Origin: Ascoidea rubescens DSM 1968
Lineage: Eukaryota; Ascomycota; Saccharomycetes; Ascoideales; Ascoideaceae
Reading direction: 5' to 3'
DNA length: 64,000 bases
Assembly: GCF_001661345.1 (NCBI RefSeq)
Contig: NW_017962916.1
Span: 852,461 to 916,460, forward strand
The notes under the pieces were generated by a model. It saw only the letters and a list, made by a program, of their open reading frames with translations. It was not told the origin of the DNA and made no database searches. Positions 51,871 to 61,090 of the stretch are shown here, in pieces; positions within the stretch are counted from its first letter, which is position 1; every line of letters begins with the position of its first letter. A program made the position numbers and the translations under genes.

Positions 51871-53718
51871 ATGATAAGTCCATCATCTATAATAATGGAC
51901 GATAAAAGAAACCGAAGTGATTTGCCAGCAGAGTCGCTCCTCGAAAACTTAAACAACGGTCAAAGATTCTCTGGTCCCAGTAATATAAATCAAAAATATT
52001 ATGAAGATGGCCACGAGGAAGAATACAATATAGGCGACAGCTCAAAAGAATCCAATGGGTACATGAACGATGAAAGAATGTTAAAACAAACCGTTCAATT
52101 CAATGGTTTTGAAGAAAGATATGATCCTGATAGATATGGCAACATTAAAAGAGGTTTGAATTTAAGACATGTTAGTTTAATGACAATTGGTTCCTGTATC
52201 GGTTCATCTCTATTTGTTGGTCTTGCCATTCCTTTAATTAGATACGGTTCTCTTTCATTGTTTTTAGCTTTTATAACATGGGCCTTCCTTGATATGTGGC
52301 CATTAATGCAATGCGCAACTGAAATGGCTGTTTGGCTCCCCATTAAAGGTTCCTTTTTCCATTTTGCTGGAAGATTTGTTGATCCTGCTCTTGGTTTTGC
52401 TTGTGGAATCATTTATGCTTACTCAACTGCCATGTATGTCTGTGTTGAATTAGTTGCAATGGGTAGTTTAGTTCGTTATTGGGAATCTGCAAATATCCCA
52501 ACTTGGTCTTTTATCTTTCTTGGATTAGTACTCTATATTATTTGCAACATCTTTGCAGTCAACTGGTTTGGTGAGATCGAATTTGTTGGTTGCATGTTTA
52601 AAATTCTTTTGATCATTGGCTTGATGATGTTTTCATTCTTAAGTATGTGTGGTGCTAATCCCAAAGGTGATGCCTATGGGTTTAGCAATTGGTCAAAAGG
52701 TGGTTTATTTAAACCATATCTCGAGGAGGGAGATCTTGGTAAGTTTATTGGCTTTTGGAACGTCTTTGTTTATTCAGCTTTCTCCTCTGGTGGTCCAGAA
52801 TTTATTTTAATTATTGCTGGAGAAATTGAAAGACCAAGAAGATCCATTCCCGTTGCCGGCAGAAATGCATTTTTCAGAATTTATCTCTTTTATATTGGTG
52901 GTATTTTTTTCATGAATTGTATTTGTGCATCAAATGACCCAAACTTATTAGAAGCTGTTGGTGCTAGCAAAATTGGTGCCGGTGCTTCTCCATGGGTCAT
53001 TGGTATTGAAAATGCAGGTGTTAGAGGGTTTTCTTCATTAATTAATGCTATTATTATCACCTCAGTTTGGTCTTGTGGTAATGCAGCCTTTTATTCATCT
53101 ACAAGATGTTTATACTCGCTTTCATTAGTAGGATATATTCCAAGAATCTTTTCAATGTGTTTAAAAAATGGTTCCCCAATCTTTTGTGTTGCAATCACTG
53201 CACTTATCTCCTGTCTTTCATTTTTAAGTTGCTCAACTTCTTCTCAAAAGATCTATATATGGTTTATTACCATTACAACATCCTGTGTTTTAATGGTTCA
53301 TAGTACAGTCTTTCTTTCTTATATATGCTTTAGGAAAAGTATGAAGGTTCAAGGATATAGAAATCATTACTATCAAACTCCTTTCAAATTACAACCATAT
53401 TGTGCTTATACCGGTTTAATTCTTTGTATAGTGACACTTTTATTCAATGGTGCATACATTTTCTGGCCAGGTAATTTTTCTGTTCAAAATTTGTTCGTTT
53501 GTTATTTTTCTCCAGTTGCATTCATTATCCTTTATTTGTTTTGGAAAATTTTAAAGAAAACTAAAATCCACACATCAAGAGAAGCCGATATTATAACAGG
53601 AAAGTTACAAATAGACAGAGAAGAAGAAATTGAAGAAGCATATTTCTCAGCTTTGGAGAAGAAGGATGGCGTTCTACGCAAATTCTTCCGTTTTATTGAA
53701 AAATTAATCTATAAATAA
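51871..53718 (+). CDS. Amino-acid permease (APC superfamily), paralogue B
   Basis: A 615-aa protein; starts at 51871 or at the second ATG 51895 (MDDKRNRSDLPAESLLENL) are both possible. It is very similar to paralogue A throughout the membrane core: KRGLNLRHVSLMTIGSCIGSSLFVG, TEMAVWLPIKGSFFHFAGRF, AVNWFGEIEFVGCMFKILLI, FSSGGPEFILIIAGEIERP, SPWVIGIENAGVRGFSSLIN. The N- and C-terminal tails have diverged most. The shared GSSLF in TM1 shows that the atypical motif predates the duplication. It is predicted to import amino acids across the plasma membrane; the substrate is unknown. The pair probably arose by local duplication with inversion. Confidence 0.88.
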   Translation: MISPSSIIMDDKRNRSDLPAESLLENLNNGQRFSGPSNINQKYYEDGHEEEYNIGDSSKESNGYMNDERMLKQTVQFNGFEERYDPDRYGNIKRGLNLRHVSLMTIGSCIGSSLFVGLAIPLIRYGSLSLFLAFITWAFLDMWPLMQCATEMAVWLPIKGSFFHFAGRFVDPALGFACGIIYAYSTAMYVCVELVAMGSLVRYWESANIPTWSFIFLGLVLYIICNIFAVNWFGEIEFVGCMFKILLIIGLMMFSFLSMCGANPKGDAYGFSNWSKGGLFKPYLEEGDLGKFIGFWNVFVYSAFSSGGPEFILIIAGEIERPRRSIPVAGRNAFFRIYLFYIGGIFFMNCICASNDPNLLEAVGASKIGAGASPWVIGIENAGVRGFSSLINAIIITSVWSCGNAAFYSSTRCLYSLSLVGYIPRIFSMCLKNGSPIFCVAITALISCLSFLSCSTSSQKIYIWFITITTSCVLMVHSTVFLSYICFRKSMKVQGYRNHYYQTPFKLQPYCAYTGLILCIVTLLFNGAYIFWPGNFSVQNLFVCYFSPVAFIILYLFWKILKKTKIHTSREADIITGKLQIDREEEIEEAYFSALEKKDGVLRKFFRFIEKLIYK

Positions 53719-54155
53719 TCCTTTCATCATTTGTTTTGTTTCAATTCTTTTTTTTTTGTCAGCTCGTATTGTGACTTTAGTGTTTTATTATTTTATAGTT
53801 ATTTTATCGTTATTTTATTTTATTATTTTGTTATTTTTCAAGTATTTTTTGAATTCCAACTTCTGTGCTCTTGAAATGTTTTCTATTCTTTCAATTGACA
53901 ATATATTTCAATCATGTTTCTTTTCTCATGTGTCTGTAGAAGCAATGCTTTTTCTTTTTGTGCCTATTCTTTGTGACCGCAATAAGCTTTGTGTCACATG
54001 AGCCCGTTGGTTATTGTTGGCTATTGTTGCTATTATTGGCTATTGTTCGTTTTGCCCCGCGTCCCAATGCAAGAGATTCAACAGTATAACCTGCTTTGGA
54101 CGAGGGATTATTGATTTGCATTTGGGTTGAGCTGGGTTGTTTGGTAGTGCTGAAG
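53719..54155. other. Intergenic region with TTGGCTATTGT repeats
   Basis: 437 bp. T-rich DNA after the permease stop, then short imperfect repeats of GTTGGYTATTGTTGCTATT near 54005-54050, leading to the next gene. No ORF supported. Confidence 0.5.
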
Positions 54156-55664
54156 ATGGAGGTGGAGCAGAGATCTCGGGGAGACAAGGTGCTCAATAGC
54201 TTGAGCTATCTCATACTATTGGTGTTTTCTAGAGATGAATACAGGATAATATCTAATAAACTTTCTTATCTATTGAAGGTGATTCTGGTTAACAAGTTTG
54301 TTACATTGGATCGGTTATCAGATGAAGTTATCACTGTCTCAAATTCCTTTAGTGATGTAGAGAAAATTTTATTTTCAACATGCCAATCTTTCAGCAAAAA
54401 TTTCCTTGTTATTTTTTCTAGTGGTTTAGCATTTTTGATTGTTTTAAACGAGATCTTCAAGACTATTATTAAGCTAATTGATAGAAATTATCTCAAGTTG
54501 ATTAGAAAATATTCCAAATTCCATAAGATATTGAAAAAACTAGTGATTTTACTGAAATCTCTTAAAAACAATAAAATTTCATTATATCATTATTTGAAAT
54601 TGTTGAGATTTTCTACATCAATTTCAATCTTGTTTTCATTAAATCCTTTGATTAAATTTTTTTTAACAAGAAAGTCCAATAATTCTTTAGACATCAATGA
54701 AAACAATGCAGTTTCTATAAATCATATTAGTAATGCTAATATTAATCATATTAATCCTAATTATCATCAAAAAAACAAAAATAATGAAATGTCATTATTT
54801 ATAGCTTCAGTATTATCATTTTTAATTTATCCAAATGATTTCGTAATATCAAAGAAGAGTATTTTTTCGACATTATTTATCAATTCGTTGTTTTTAAAAT
54901 TGAATTTGAATCTTTATCGATTGAAATATTCATCATATAATAATCTTTCATTTAACTTTCAAAGGCTTAAATATTATTTATATCATCCAATATATTCTAG
55001 ATTACTTATTTTTTCTGGATATTGTTTTTTATTACAATATTATTTTTTAAACAATTTAAAACTACTTGAAAATTTTAAAAAAATTGATATTGATAAAAAA
55101 AAAATACAAATGAACGTGAATTTTAAAAAAGACTTTAAAATTGATATTAAAAAAGTGTTTTTTATCTTTTCAATCATTTTTTCATCAGGCATGGCAAACT
55201 TTGATAATAATTTAACAGTTTTAAATAGTATATTTAAAAGTTTTTCAGTGCTGATTATAAAAAATCCAAATTTTTCTAAAATAGCAAATAATCTTAACAT
55301 AATTCGCAAATTGAATATTAATCACAAAAGATTTAATAATTTAGTTTACAATTTTTTCATTTCATTTTCAATTGTGTTGCTTGTTAACCAAATCAATAAA
55401 TACAGAGAGTTCATTAAAAAGCTATCAGCAAGCCATAATCTAAGTTCAGTGAAAAGCGAGTTGATAGAAAAAGAATTTCCTGATTTATATGTAAATATAA
55501 ATAAAAAAATCAAAGAAATGGACAATGATATCAAAGATGATAAAGATAAAGATGAAAACTCTGTTGATATAGATCGGATAACAAAAAGAACACTTCCAAG
55601 CTCAGTGCAAATGAAAGTCTTGAAGCTCATTAAAAATGGCGACTTTATATTCAAATTCAGTTAA
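54156..55664 (+). CDS. Multi-pass membrane protein, possibly TMEM135-like
   Basis: The ATG at 54156 (MEVEQRSRGDKVLNSLSYLI) opens 502 codons; the frame extends upstream to a TTG without another ATG. Several hydrophobic segments are visible: near 8-20, ~90-110 (NFLVIFSSGLAFLIVLNEIF), ~170-190 (SISILFSLNPLIKFFL), ~220-250 (MSLFIASVLSFLIYPNDFVI, FSTLFINSLFLKLNL), ~285-305 and ~340-360. The pattern of an ASVLSFLIYP-like segment followed by STLFINSLF resembles TMEM135-type membrane proteins linked to peroxisomes and lipid metabolism, but this is a weak, by-eye similarity. The C-terminus is charged (DDKDKDENSVDIDRITKR). Real gene likely; function open. Confidence 0.7.
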   Translation: MEVEQRSRGDKVLNSLSYLILLVFSRDEYRIISNKLSYLLKVILVNKFVTLDRLSDEVITVSNSFSDVEKILFSTCQSFSKNFLVIFSSGLAFLIVLNEIFKTIIKLIDRNYLKLIRKYSKFHKILKKLVILLKSLKNNKISLYHYLKLLRFSTSISILFSLNPLIKFFLTRKSNNSLDINENNAVSINHISNANINHINPNYHQKNKNNEMSLFIASVLSFLIYPNDFVISKKSIFSTLFINSLFLKLNLNLYRLKYSSYNNLSFNFQRLKYYLYHPIYSRLLIFSGYCFLLQYYFLNNLKLLENFKKIDIDKKKIQMNVNFKKDFKIDIKKVFFIFSIIFSSGMANFDNNLTVLNSIFKSFSVLIIKNPNFSKIANNLNIIRKLNINHKRFNNLVYNFFISFSIVLLVNQINKYREFIKKLSASHNLSSVKSELIEKEFPDLYVNINKKIKEMDNDIKDDKDKDENSVDIDRITKRTLPSSVQMKVLKLIKNGDFIFKFS

Positions 55665-56016
55665 AAGATCTTTTTGATTACAGAAAACCTTCGATATAAT
55701 CAATAGCTTTATGAAAAAAACAAAAACAGCGGTTCGATTCCTCAGAAAAGCGTTTCTATTAGAGCAAAAACCTCAAGAGGGTAACACACCTTCTCACACC
55801 TCAAACTCCAATTTGTTAGCGGCTTTTTCTTGATTTTATATGTGCAGAGCAGGGTAACCAAGTATCGGCCTTAGTGAGTAAAGTGATATCCATATCACGT
55901 GACTTTTATTTTTCAACTTGAGTGAAGATTTTTTCTTATTCTGTAAAAATTTATTCAACTACTTTTCACATTTCTGGCACATAATTCACAAGATAAAACC
56001 TACGAAACAAACCACA
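55665..56016. promoter_or_regulatory. Promoter with orphan B-box and CACGTG site
   Basis: 352 bp before the mitochondrial RRM-type gene. GGTTCGATTCC at 55731-55741 matches a TFIIIC B-box, but no tRNA can be folded around it. A palindromic TCACGTGA (CACGTG at 55896-55901) lies 116 bp before the ATG, suiting a Cbf1-type factor. Confidence 0.5.
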
Positions 56017-56841
56017 ATGATTGCTTCAAGATTTTCCAAACAATTAACTTCTTCCTTTGTTAAGCCATTTGCTGCTCGTACTTTTTCAAACTCTACAGCA
56101 TCAGGTTTAGCTGCTATTTTCTCGATTCCAAATTCTTTTAGTTCCAAGAATTTCGAAAAAGGCAATCAACAAGGTATTTTTGGTGTTGAAAAATTTGAAA
56201 TTTTAAGCAGCAATGAAAATAATTATCGTATTCAATTGGAATTTGATTCCCCTTCTGTTTTTGATAATGTAAAGAGGGTTCTTTTGTTCAATAATTATAC
56301 GTTTACTAAAACAAAACTTGACCCAATGAATCCTCCTAATACTACTATTGTGATTCCTTTATCTTTTATTTCTGATACTACTGGGTTGACTGAAGAAGTC
56401 AAAAAATTAGTTGCTGACTATCCATTAGCTTACGATTATTGTGTTTATAATGATTTCCAAAAATTTCTTGAACTTGGTTTTAATTCCGTTGAAGATACTA
56501 CCAATGCCTTAGCAAAGTTGAAAGGTTTGGAATTTAATAATGTTTTGATTCAACCTGATTATCTAAAGGAGCAATCAGCAGGTTCTAGTAATACTCTTTT
56601 TGTTGACAATGAATCAGGAACTTCTTTAGAAGAAATGTATCAACTTGCTAAAAATTTTGGTCCGCTAGTTTCTCTTAGACGTCTTGATAAGGGCAGAAGT
56701 TGTTTCTTTATCACCTATTTAAACAGAAGTGATATGATGCAAGCTTTACAATCAATTGGAGCTGATCGTCAAGCTAATATTGCTTACCGTAAACCAAACT
56801 CATCGAGAAACTCATCGAGAAACTCACGTTCAAATGCTTAA
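56017..56841 (+). CDS. Mitochondrial RRM-like RNA-binding protein, 274 aa
   Basis: The ATG at 56017 starts MIASRFSKQLTSSFVKPFAA, a clear mitochondrial presequence ending near TFSNS. The body has RRM-like units. One is around 60-190, containing DTTNALAKLKGLEFNNVLIQ. A clearer one is near 190-260 (NTLFVDNESGTSLEEMYQLA, KNFGPLVSLRRL, CFFITYLNRSDMMQALQSIG). The tail is Ser/Arg/Asn rich with a repeated NSSRNSSR. The KLKGLEFNN...DYL...LAKNFGPLVSLRRL segment parallels KLRGLKFNN...DYF...LCKKFGNIVDIRFY in the protein at 16734-17996, so the two are likely distant paralogues. The role is inferred to be mitochondrial RNA binding; no named orthologue is assigned. Confidence 0.75.
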   Translation: MIASRFSKQLTSSFVKPFAARTFSNSTASGLAAIFSIPNSFSSKNFEKGNQQGIFGVEKFEILSSNENNYRIQLEFDSPSVFDNVKRVLLFNNYTFTKTKLDPMNPPNTTIVIPLSFISDTTGLTEEVKKLVADYPLAYDYCVYNDFQKFLELGFNSVEDTTNALAKLKGLEFNNVLIQPDYLKEQSAGSSNTLFVDNESGTSLEEMYQLAKNFGPLVSLRRLDKGRSCFFITYLNRSDMMQALQSIGADRQANIAYRKPNSSRNSSRNSRSNA

Positions 56842-57507
56842 AATGCTTAATTTTGGTGTCAAGTAGCAGGTTTATCTTTTTGATATATATGTGTACATAG
56901 TATTTAAATATTTTTTTTATAAATCCCTTTAATTTCCTTTTCTTTTTTATTAATTGATTTTTCCCTTAAAATTTTTTAATAATAATCGAATTTTTCATAA
57001 CATAATTGGGAAATACATTTCCAATGTATCACAATATCATAGCGGTTTCTTGAACAAATTTTATCTTGAATTGATATCAGTTTTTTGATATAGGTCTATC
57101 GCCCCTTTTGATTTTTTGATCCAGACAGTCATTTCGAGATAGAAAGAGTCTAAGTTTGCCTCACTTTATTAAAATTTACTCTTGTATGATTAAAATGTTA
57201 TATACCTATAAAAAAAGGCAGAATGTAACTGCATAAACACAAAAAGCCTATTTATTAATGCAATTTTAATTTGTGAAAGTTAAACACATAAACAACGAAC
57301 TGACCTCAAATATATTCATACATTTCATAATAAAATTAAAAAATGGTTGACTTTTACTTAGTTTTACTAGTAATACAATCTATAAAATTGAAAATATTGA
57401 AGAGAGAAAAAATCCGCCTCATGATACTAAATTGTTCATTTGAAAAACAATTATTTTCAAAACAAGAAAAATCATATTGGATTTCAAAGCAATTAGTTAA
57501 TCGAAAA
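56842..57507. other. Intergenic between convergent genes
   Basis: 666 bp of AT-rich DNA between the RRM-type gene and USA1 3' ends. No ORF, tRNA or repeat of note. Confidence 0.5.
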
Positions 57508-60500
57508 TTATGTTAATCTTCGATGAATTTCCTGTGTTGTAGTGTTATCCTCATCTTCAGTTGTTAAACTTCCAGTTTGTACTGCTCCAGAATTATCAGC
57601 AGTAATTTCATTACTAGTAGTTCGCCTTTTTTCAATCTCTTTAGATATTAGAGCCAACTTCTCAGCCTTTCTCTTAGTTGTAACTATATCAATATCTTCA
57701 TAAAGAACAGGATTCAAGCTTGTTACAAAGAGTACTGCATCTTTAGTAAATCTTTTTGCTATACTAAATCCCTTTCTTAAATAAGTATTTTGAACATATT
57801 GATTAAATAGAAGATTATTATTGTTTACGTCATTAAATAAGCTGTTTTTAATCTCATCTATAACTGTTTGAATTTCTAATTCCAATTCTTCATTATTTAT
57901 AATATCATCTATATTCTCGTCAGATGGTTCACGAGTTTCGACATTTGAAGATGTTAATCGAATATATTCTTTTGAATCGATTTCAATCCTATCAACAGAA
58001 ATTGCAAATGAATTTAAATTTTTGCCAAGATTATGAAAAAAATCATGAATCCTGTGATTTGCATTTCTATAGATTAAAAAGTACTTTAAGATTATCGGCC
58101 TTAGAATTTCAGGCATGTCATTTCTGATAATCTCTTCTAACCTGATTAAAAGAGAATCTCTTGTTAAAAAGAATATTAAAAACAGCATAACTAAAAGAAC
58201 TGATCTCCAGAAATTGGTTTTGAAATTGCAATATGGATAAAGAAATAGATAAAAGCAGAATGAAAATTTAGCAACAGCAAAATAAAAGGAAAAGAGCCTT
58301 CTAAAAAATCCAGCTTCGTACAAATTTCTGAAAAAACTCACAATATAATTTTTTAGATTTCTCAAATCATCCATTGTTATATTCACATTTACTCCATTTA
58401 TATTTAAAATGAAACCTCCTTGACCAGGTTGGAAGGCAGGGTTCATCATAGGATTTAACATTGGGTTAAAAGCAGGAGGAGCAAAAAACCTATTATTTAA
58501 ATTTTCAAAAAAGTCTTGAACTTGATCATTGGCTATTCCTCTGTTATTTTGATTTTGATTTTGATTTTGGGTTGTATTTGTATGGGAATTAGGGCTGGGG
58601 TTAGTGTTAGTATTAGTACTAGGATTAGTATTTCTAGTATTGGCATCGTTATTATGATTTAAATTTTCATTATTATTATTAATATTAATGCTAGGAGTTG
58701 GAATGTTTGAATGAAAATCATTGGAAATACTAGGAGCTGAATATTTGAGAGGTTTATTTGAGCTTTTTGAATCTTTAAGTAAGACTTTTGGAGGAATAAT
58801 TGATTGAATTTCTTTTAATTGTGTCTTTAATTTAGAGAAACCCGAAGGAGATAGCATAAGATAGGGATGGTCAGGATTTGAATCATTTATTATCATTTGT
58901 GAGGTTGATAATTTAATTTTTTTATCATCAACTTTGAAGATATAGAATTTGGATGAATTCTCCAAAGCGTGGACTAACCGAGATTCAGATTTAGCTTTCG
59001 AGTCATCATTAAAGTTAATTGATTCATCAAATGAGTTGCCGGATAAATGTTCAGTAAAAGCAGGAGGTTTATTTAAATACAACTTTTTCTTATCAGTTAT
59101 GGAAGTTAAAGTTGAAGGAGCCTGGAATAATGATGATGGCAATGAAGAAGGGGGAGGAGGAGAAGGAAGAGAAGGTGATGTAGCAGAAGATGATGTAGTA
59201 GAAGGGAAAATTGATGAGAATGGTATAGGTGAAAAAGTTGAAGTTGAAGGAGAAGAAGGAGAAGAAGGAGAAGTGGGTTGAGTATTATGATTATTAGAAT
59301 CATCTTGGGGAATTCTTGGTAAATATTCAAAAGCCGAGCCATTTCTTATTGATTGCCATAGGGATTCAGATTTATTAGAGAGATTTTTGTTTATATCTTT
59401 GTTATTTTTGGAGATTGAATTTAATACTTGAGGGTTTCTCTCAAAGAAAGATTGGCTAATAACGAAATGTAGAGTTAAATTATCCAAGCCATCAAAAGCA
59501 AGAGAACTGTCAATTACATTAAAATCTTTAAATATTAAATCATCCCTTAAAAATTTTCCTCTATAAATAATTTTAATGTCATCTGTATTTAATTCAGAAT
59601 TTAGGGTAATATTCTGACCTGGGTTATATAATTGAGTGATTTTGAATTTTAGATCTATTATTGTATCTGAGTTATTAATCATTATGACTTTTTTAGACAA
59701 ATTGTTTTCATTTGGAGAAGATAGTTTAACTTTGGTGAAATCTTTTCTGATTTTTTTTTGAAAGTTGTCGATTAAATTTAAGGAGATGATCAAATTTAGA
59801 TCGAAGTTTGGGATTGTATCTAGGTTTAGGATATCAGATAAGGTTTGGTGGTTAAGGAGTAGTATTCCTTTTGAATCAAGGTTGTTATTTTTAGAACTAA
59901 GATCAAAATGGAAACGTTTAAAAAATTGATTATTTGATTGTTCAATTTCCGATAAATTTTCTTTTCCTTTTTCTTTTTCTTTTGAATCGTGAGAAATGTG
60001 ATGATTTAATTCACCGAAATTAATTTTATAGTATAAATTGATATCATCAATTGAACTTTGTTTTAAATTTGATAAAAAACCCTTTTTGGTAAAGTTTGAT
60101 AGAATAAAATATTTTAACGATTTAATTGTACAAGATAGATTTTCTCTTGTGGAGAATTTAAAATCAAAGGCATCTAATTCATCTTGTATAAATGTAAAAT
60201 TTACATCTAAAAATGGATCTCTGTAGAGTGTGCGTGTATTAATATTATTGATGTTATTGATTGAAGGGATATTTTTATTTTGCAAGTTTTCAGCAGTAGT
60301 TAATTTTATCATTAATAGCTCAGGGGTGTTAAAATCGACAATATGATTTAGAAATAGCCCCTCCAATTTTAAATCGTCGTTTTTTAATTCCAGGTTCTCA
60401 AATACAAAATTGTAGGTGTCAGGATACAAAATCAAAGGATTGTTAGCTGGGACAGTGGAAGTTGATTCTGAGTCGGGTAGGGGTGAGTCGTTATTGTTAC

Positions 60501-60720
60501 CATAAAAATTGGCAGCATTATCTAATTGATCAGTATGATCATTATCACCATCGTTTAGAGATAGATTCTCGTAATGCTGGTAACTCCTCTTCCATATTAC
60601 GTCTTTCAAGTCGGCGAGGGTATTGCTCAAAGTGGTTTTAATGGTGGTGTCGAAGGGTACATCGCCTGGATTGGGAAACCAGACCTTGACTGTGAGATGC
60701 TCGTTGGTAATACTAGCCAT
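57508..60720 (-). CDS. USA1: ERAD scaffold Usa1 (HERP homologue)
   Basis: The best start is the ATG at 60720 (MASITNEHLTVKVWFPNPGD), giving 1070 aa. The frame stays open upstream to 61149, but that stretch crosses the divergent promoter and the EMC7 start and is not credible. A ubiquitin-like domain lies at ~340-430 (KKVIMINNSDTIIDLKFKIT, IKIIYRGKFLRDDLIFKDFN). Ser/Thr/Pro- and Asn-rich linkers follow. Then come NPMLNPMMNPAFQPGQGGF and two close transmembrane segments (~805-825, ~836-855; SVLLVMLFLIFFLTRD). The C-terminal ~210 residues are cytosolic. Usa1 links Hrd1 to Der1 and promotes Hrd1 oligomerisation in ER-associated degradation. It is longer than S. cerevisiae Usa1 (838 aa), mostly through low-complexity inserts. 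Identification is good. Confidence 0.88.
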   Translation of the reverse strand: MASITNEHLTVKVWFPNPGDVPFDTTIKTTLSNTLADLKDVIWKRSYQHYENLSLNDGDNDHTDQLDNAANFYGNNNDSPLPDSESTSTVPANNPLILYPDTYNFVFENLELKNDDLKLEGLFLNHIVDFNTPELLMIKLTTAENLQNKNIPSINNINNINTRTLYRDPFLDVNFTFIQDELDAFDFKFSTRENLSCTIKSLKYFILSNFTKKGFLSNLKQSSIDDINLYYKINFGELNHHISHDSKEKEKGKENLSEIEQSNNQFFKRFHFDLSSKNNNLDSKGILLLNHQTLSDILNLDTIPNFDLNLIISLNLIDNFQKKIRKDFTKVKLSSPNENNLSKKVIMINNSDTIIDLKFKITQLYNPGQNITLNSELNTDDIKIIYRGKFLRDDLIFKDFNVIDSSLAFDGLDNLTLHFVISQSFFERNPQVLNSISKNNKDINKNLSNKSESLWQSIRNGSAFEYLPRIPQDDSNNHNTQPTSPSSPSSPSTSTFSPIPFSSIFPSTTSSSATSPSLPSPPPPSSLPSSLFQAPSTLTSITDKKKLYLNKPPAFTEHLSGNSFDESINFNDDSKAKSESRLVHALENSSKFYIFKVDDKKIKLSTSQMIINDSNPDHPYLMLSPSGFSKLKTQLKEIQSIIPPKVLLKDSKSSNKPLKYSAPSISNDFHSNIPTPSININNNNENLNHNNDANTRNTNPSTNTNTNPSPNSHTNTTQNQNQNQNNRGIANDQVQDFFENLNNRFFAPPAFNPMLNPMMNPAFQPGQGGFILNINGVNVNITMDDLRNLKNYIVSFFRNLYEAGFFRRLFSFYFAVAKFSFCFYLFLYPYCNFKTNFWRSVLLVMLFLIFFLTRDSLLIRLEEIIRNDMPEILRPIILKYFLIYRNANHRIHDFFHNLGKNLNSFAISVDRIEIDSKEYIRLTSSNVETREPSDENIDDIINNEELELEIQTVIDEIKNSLFNDVNNNNLLFNQYVQNTYLRKGFSIAKRFTKDAVLFVTSLNPVLYEDIDIVTTKRKAEKLALISKEIEKRRTTSNEITADNSGAVQTGSLTTEDEDNTTTQEIHRRLT

Positions 60721-61090
60721 TTGCTTCAATAGATGGGCCAGATTGAATAAACAGTAGCAGCAGTGGACGATGGCAATCAGATAGAAGAAGCAGATGGAGA
60801 AGAAGCAGATGGAGAAGAAACAGCTGAAGATGAGTTCAAATTGCTGAAGTGTTGAAACAATAACAGGTAAAGAGGTCCCGTTTAAGTGGCCACATAAGTG
60901 AACGTGTATTACCACGTGTATATCGGATTGTTTGTGCAGCACTGTGCGTATATGCAATGCGGTATGGTGTGCATAAGCGCGGTACCATGTACATAAGTGT
61001 GGTACGTCTGTTTTTCTAGTTTTGATCTTCGATGAAATTTTTGAGGTCTTTGAAGAAGTGCTTTTGTTGATTTCCAACGAAACACTTGCC
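60721..61090. promoter_or_regulatory. Shared USA1/EMC7 divergent promoter with direct repeats
   Basis: 370 bp, more GC-rich than its surroundings. CATAAGCGCGGTAC (60972-60985) and CATAAGTGTGGTAC (60992-61005) are 14-bp direct repeats spaced 20 bp apart. ACATAAGTG occurs at 60892-60900 and again at 60991-60999. CACGTG lies at 60913-60918. Both flanking genes encode ER membrane quality-control proteins, so the repeats may serve joint regulation. Confidence 0.55.
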
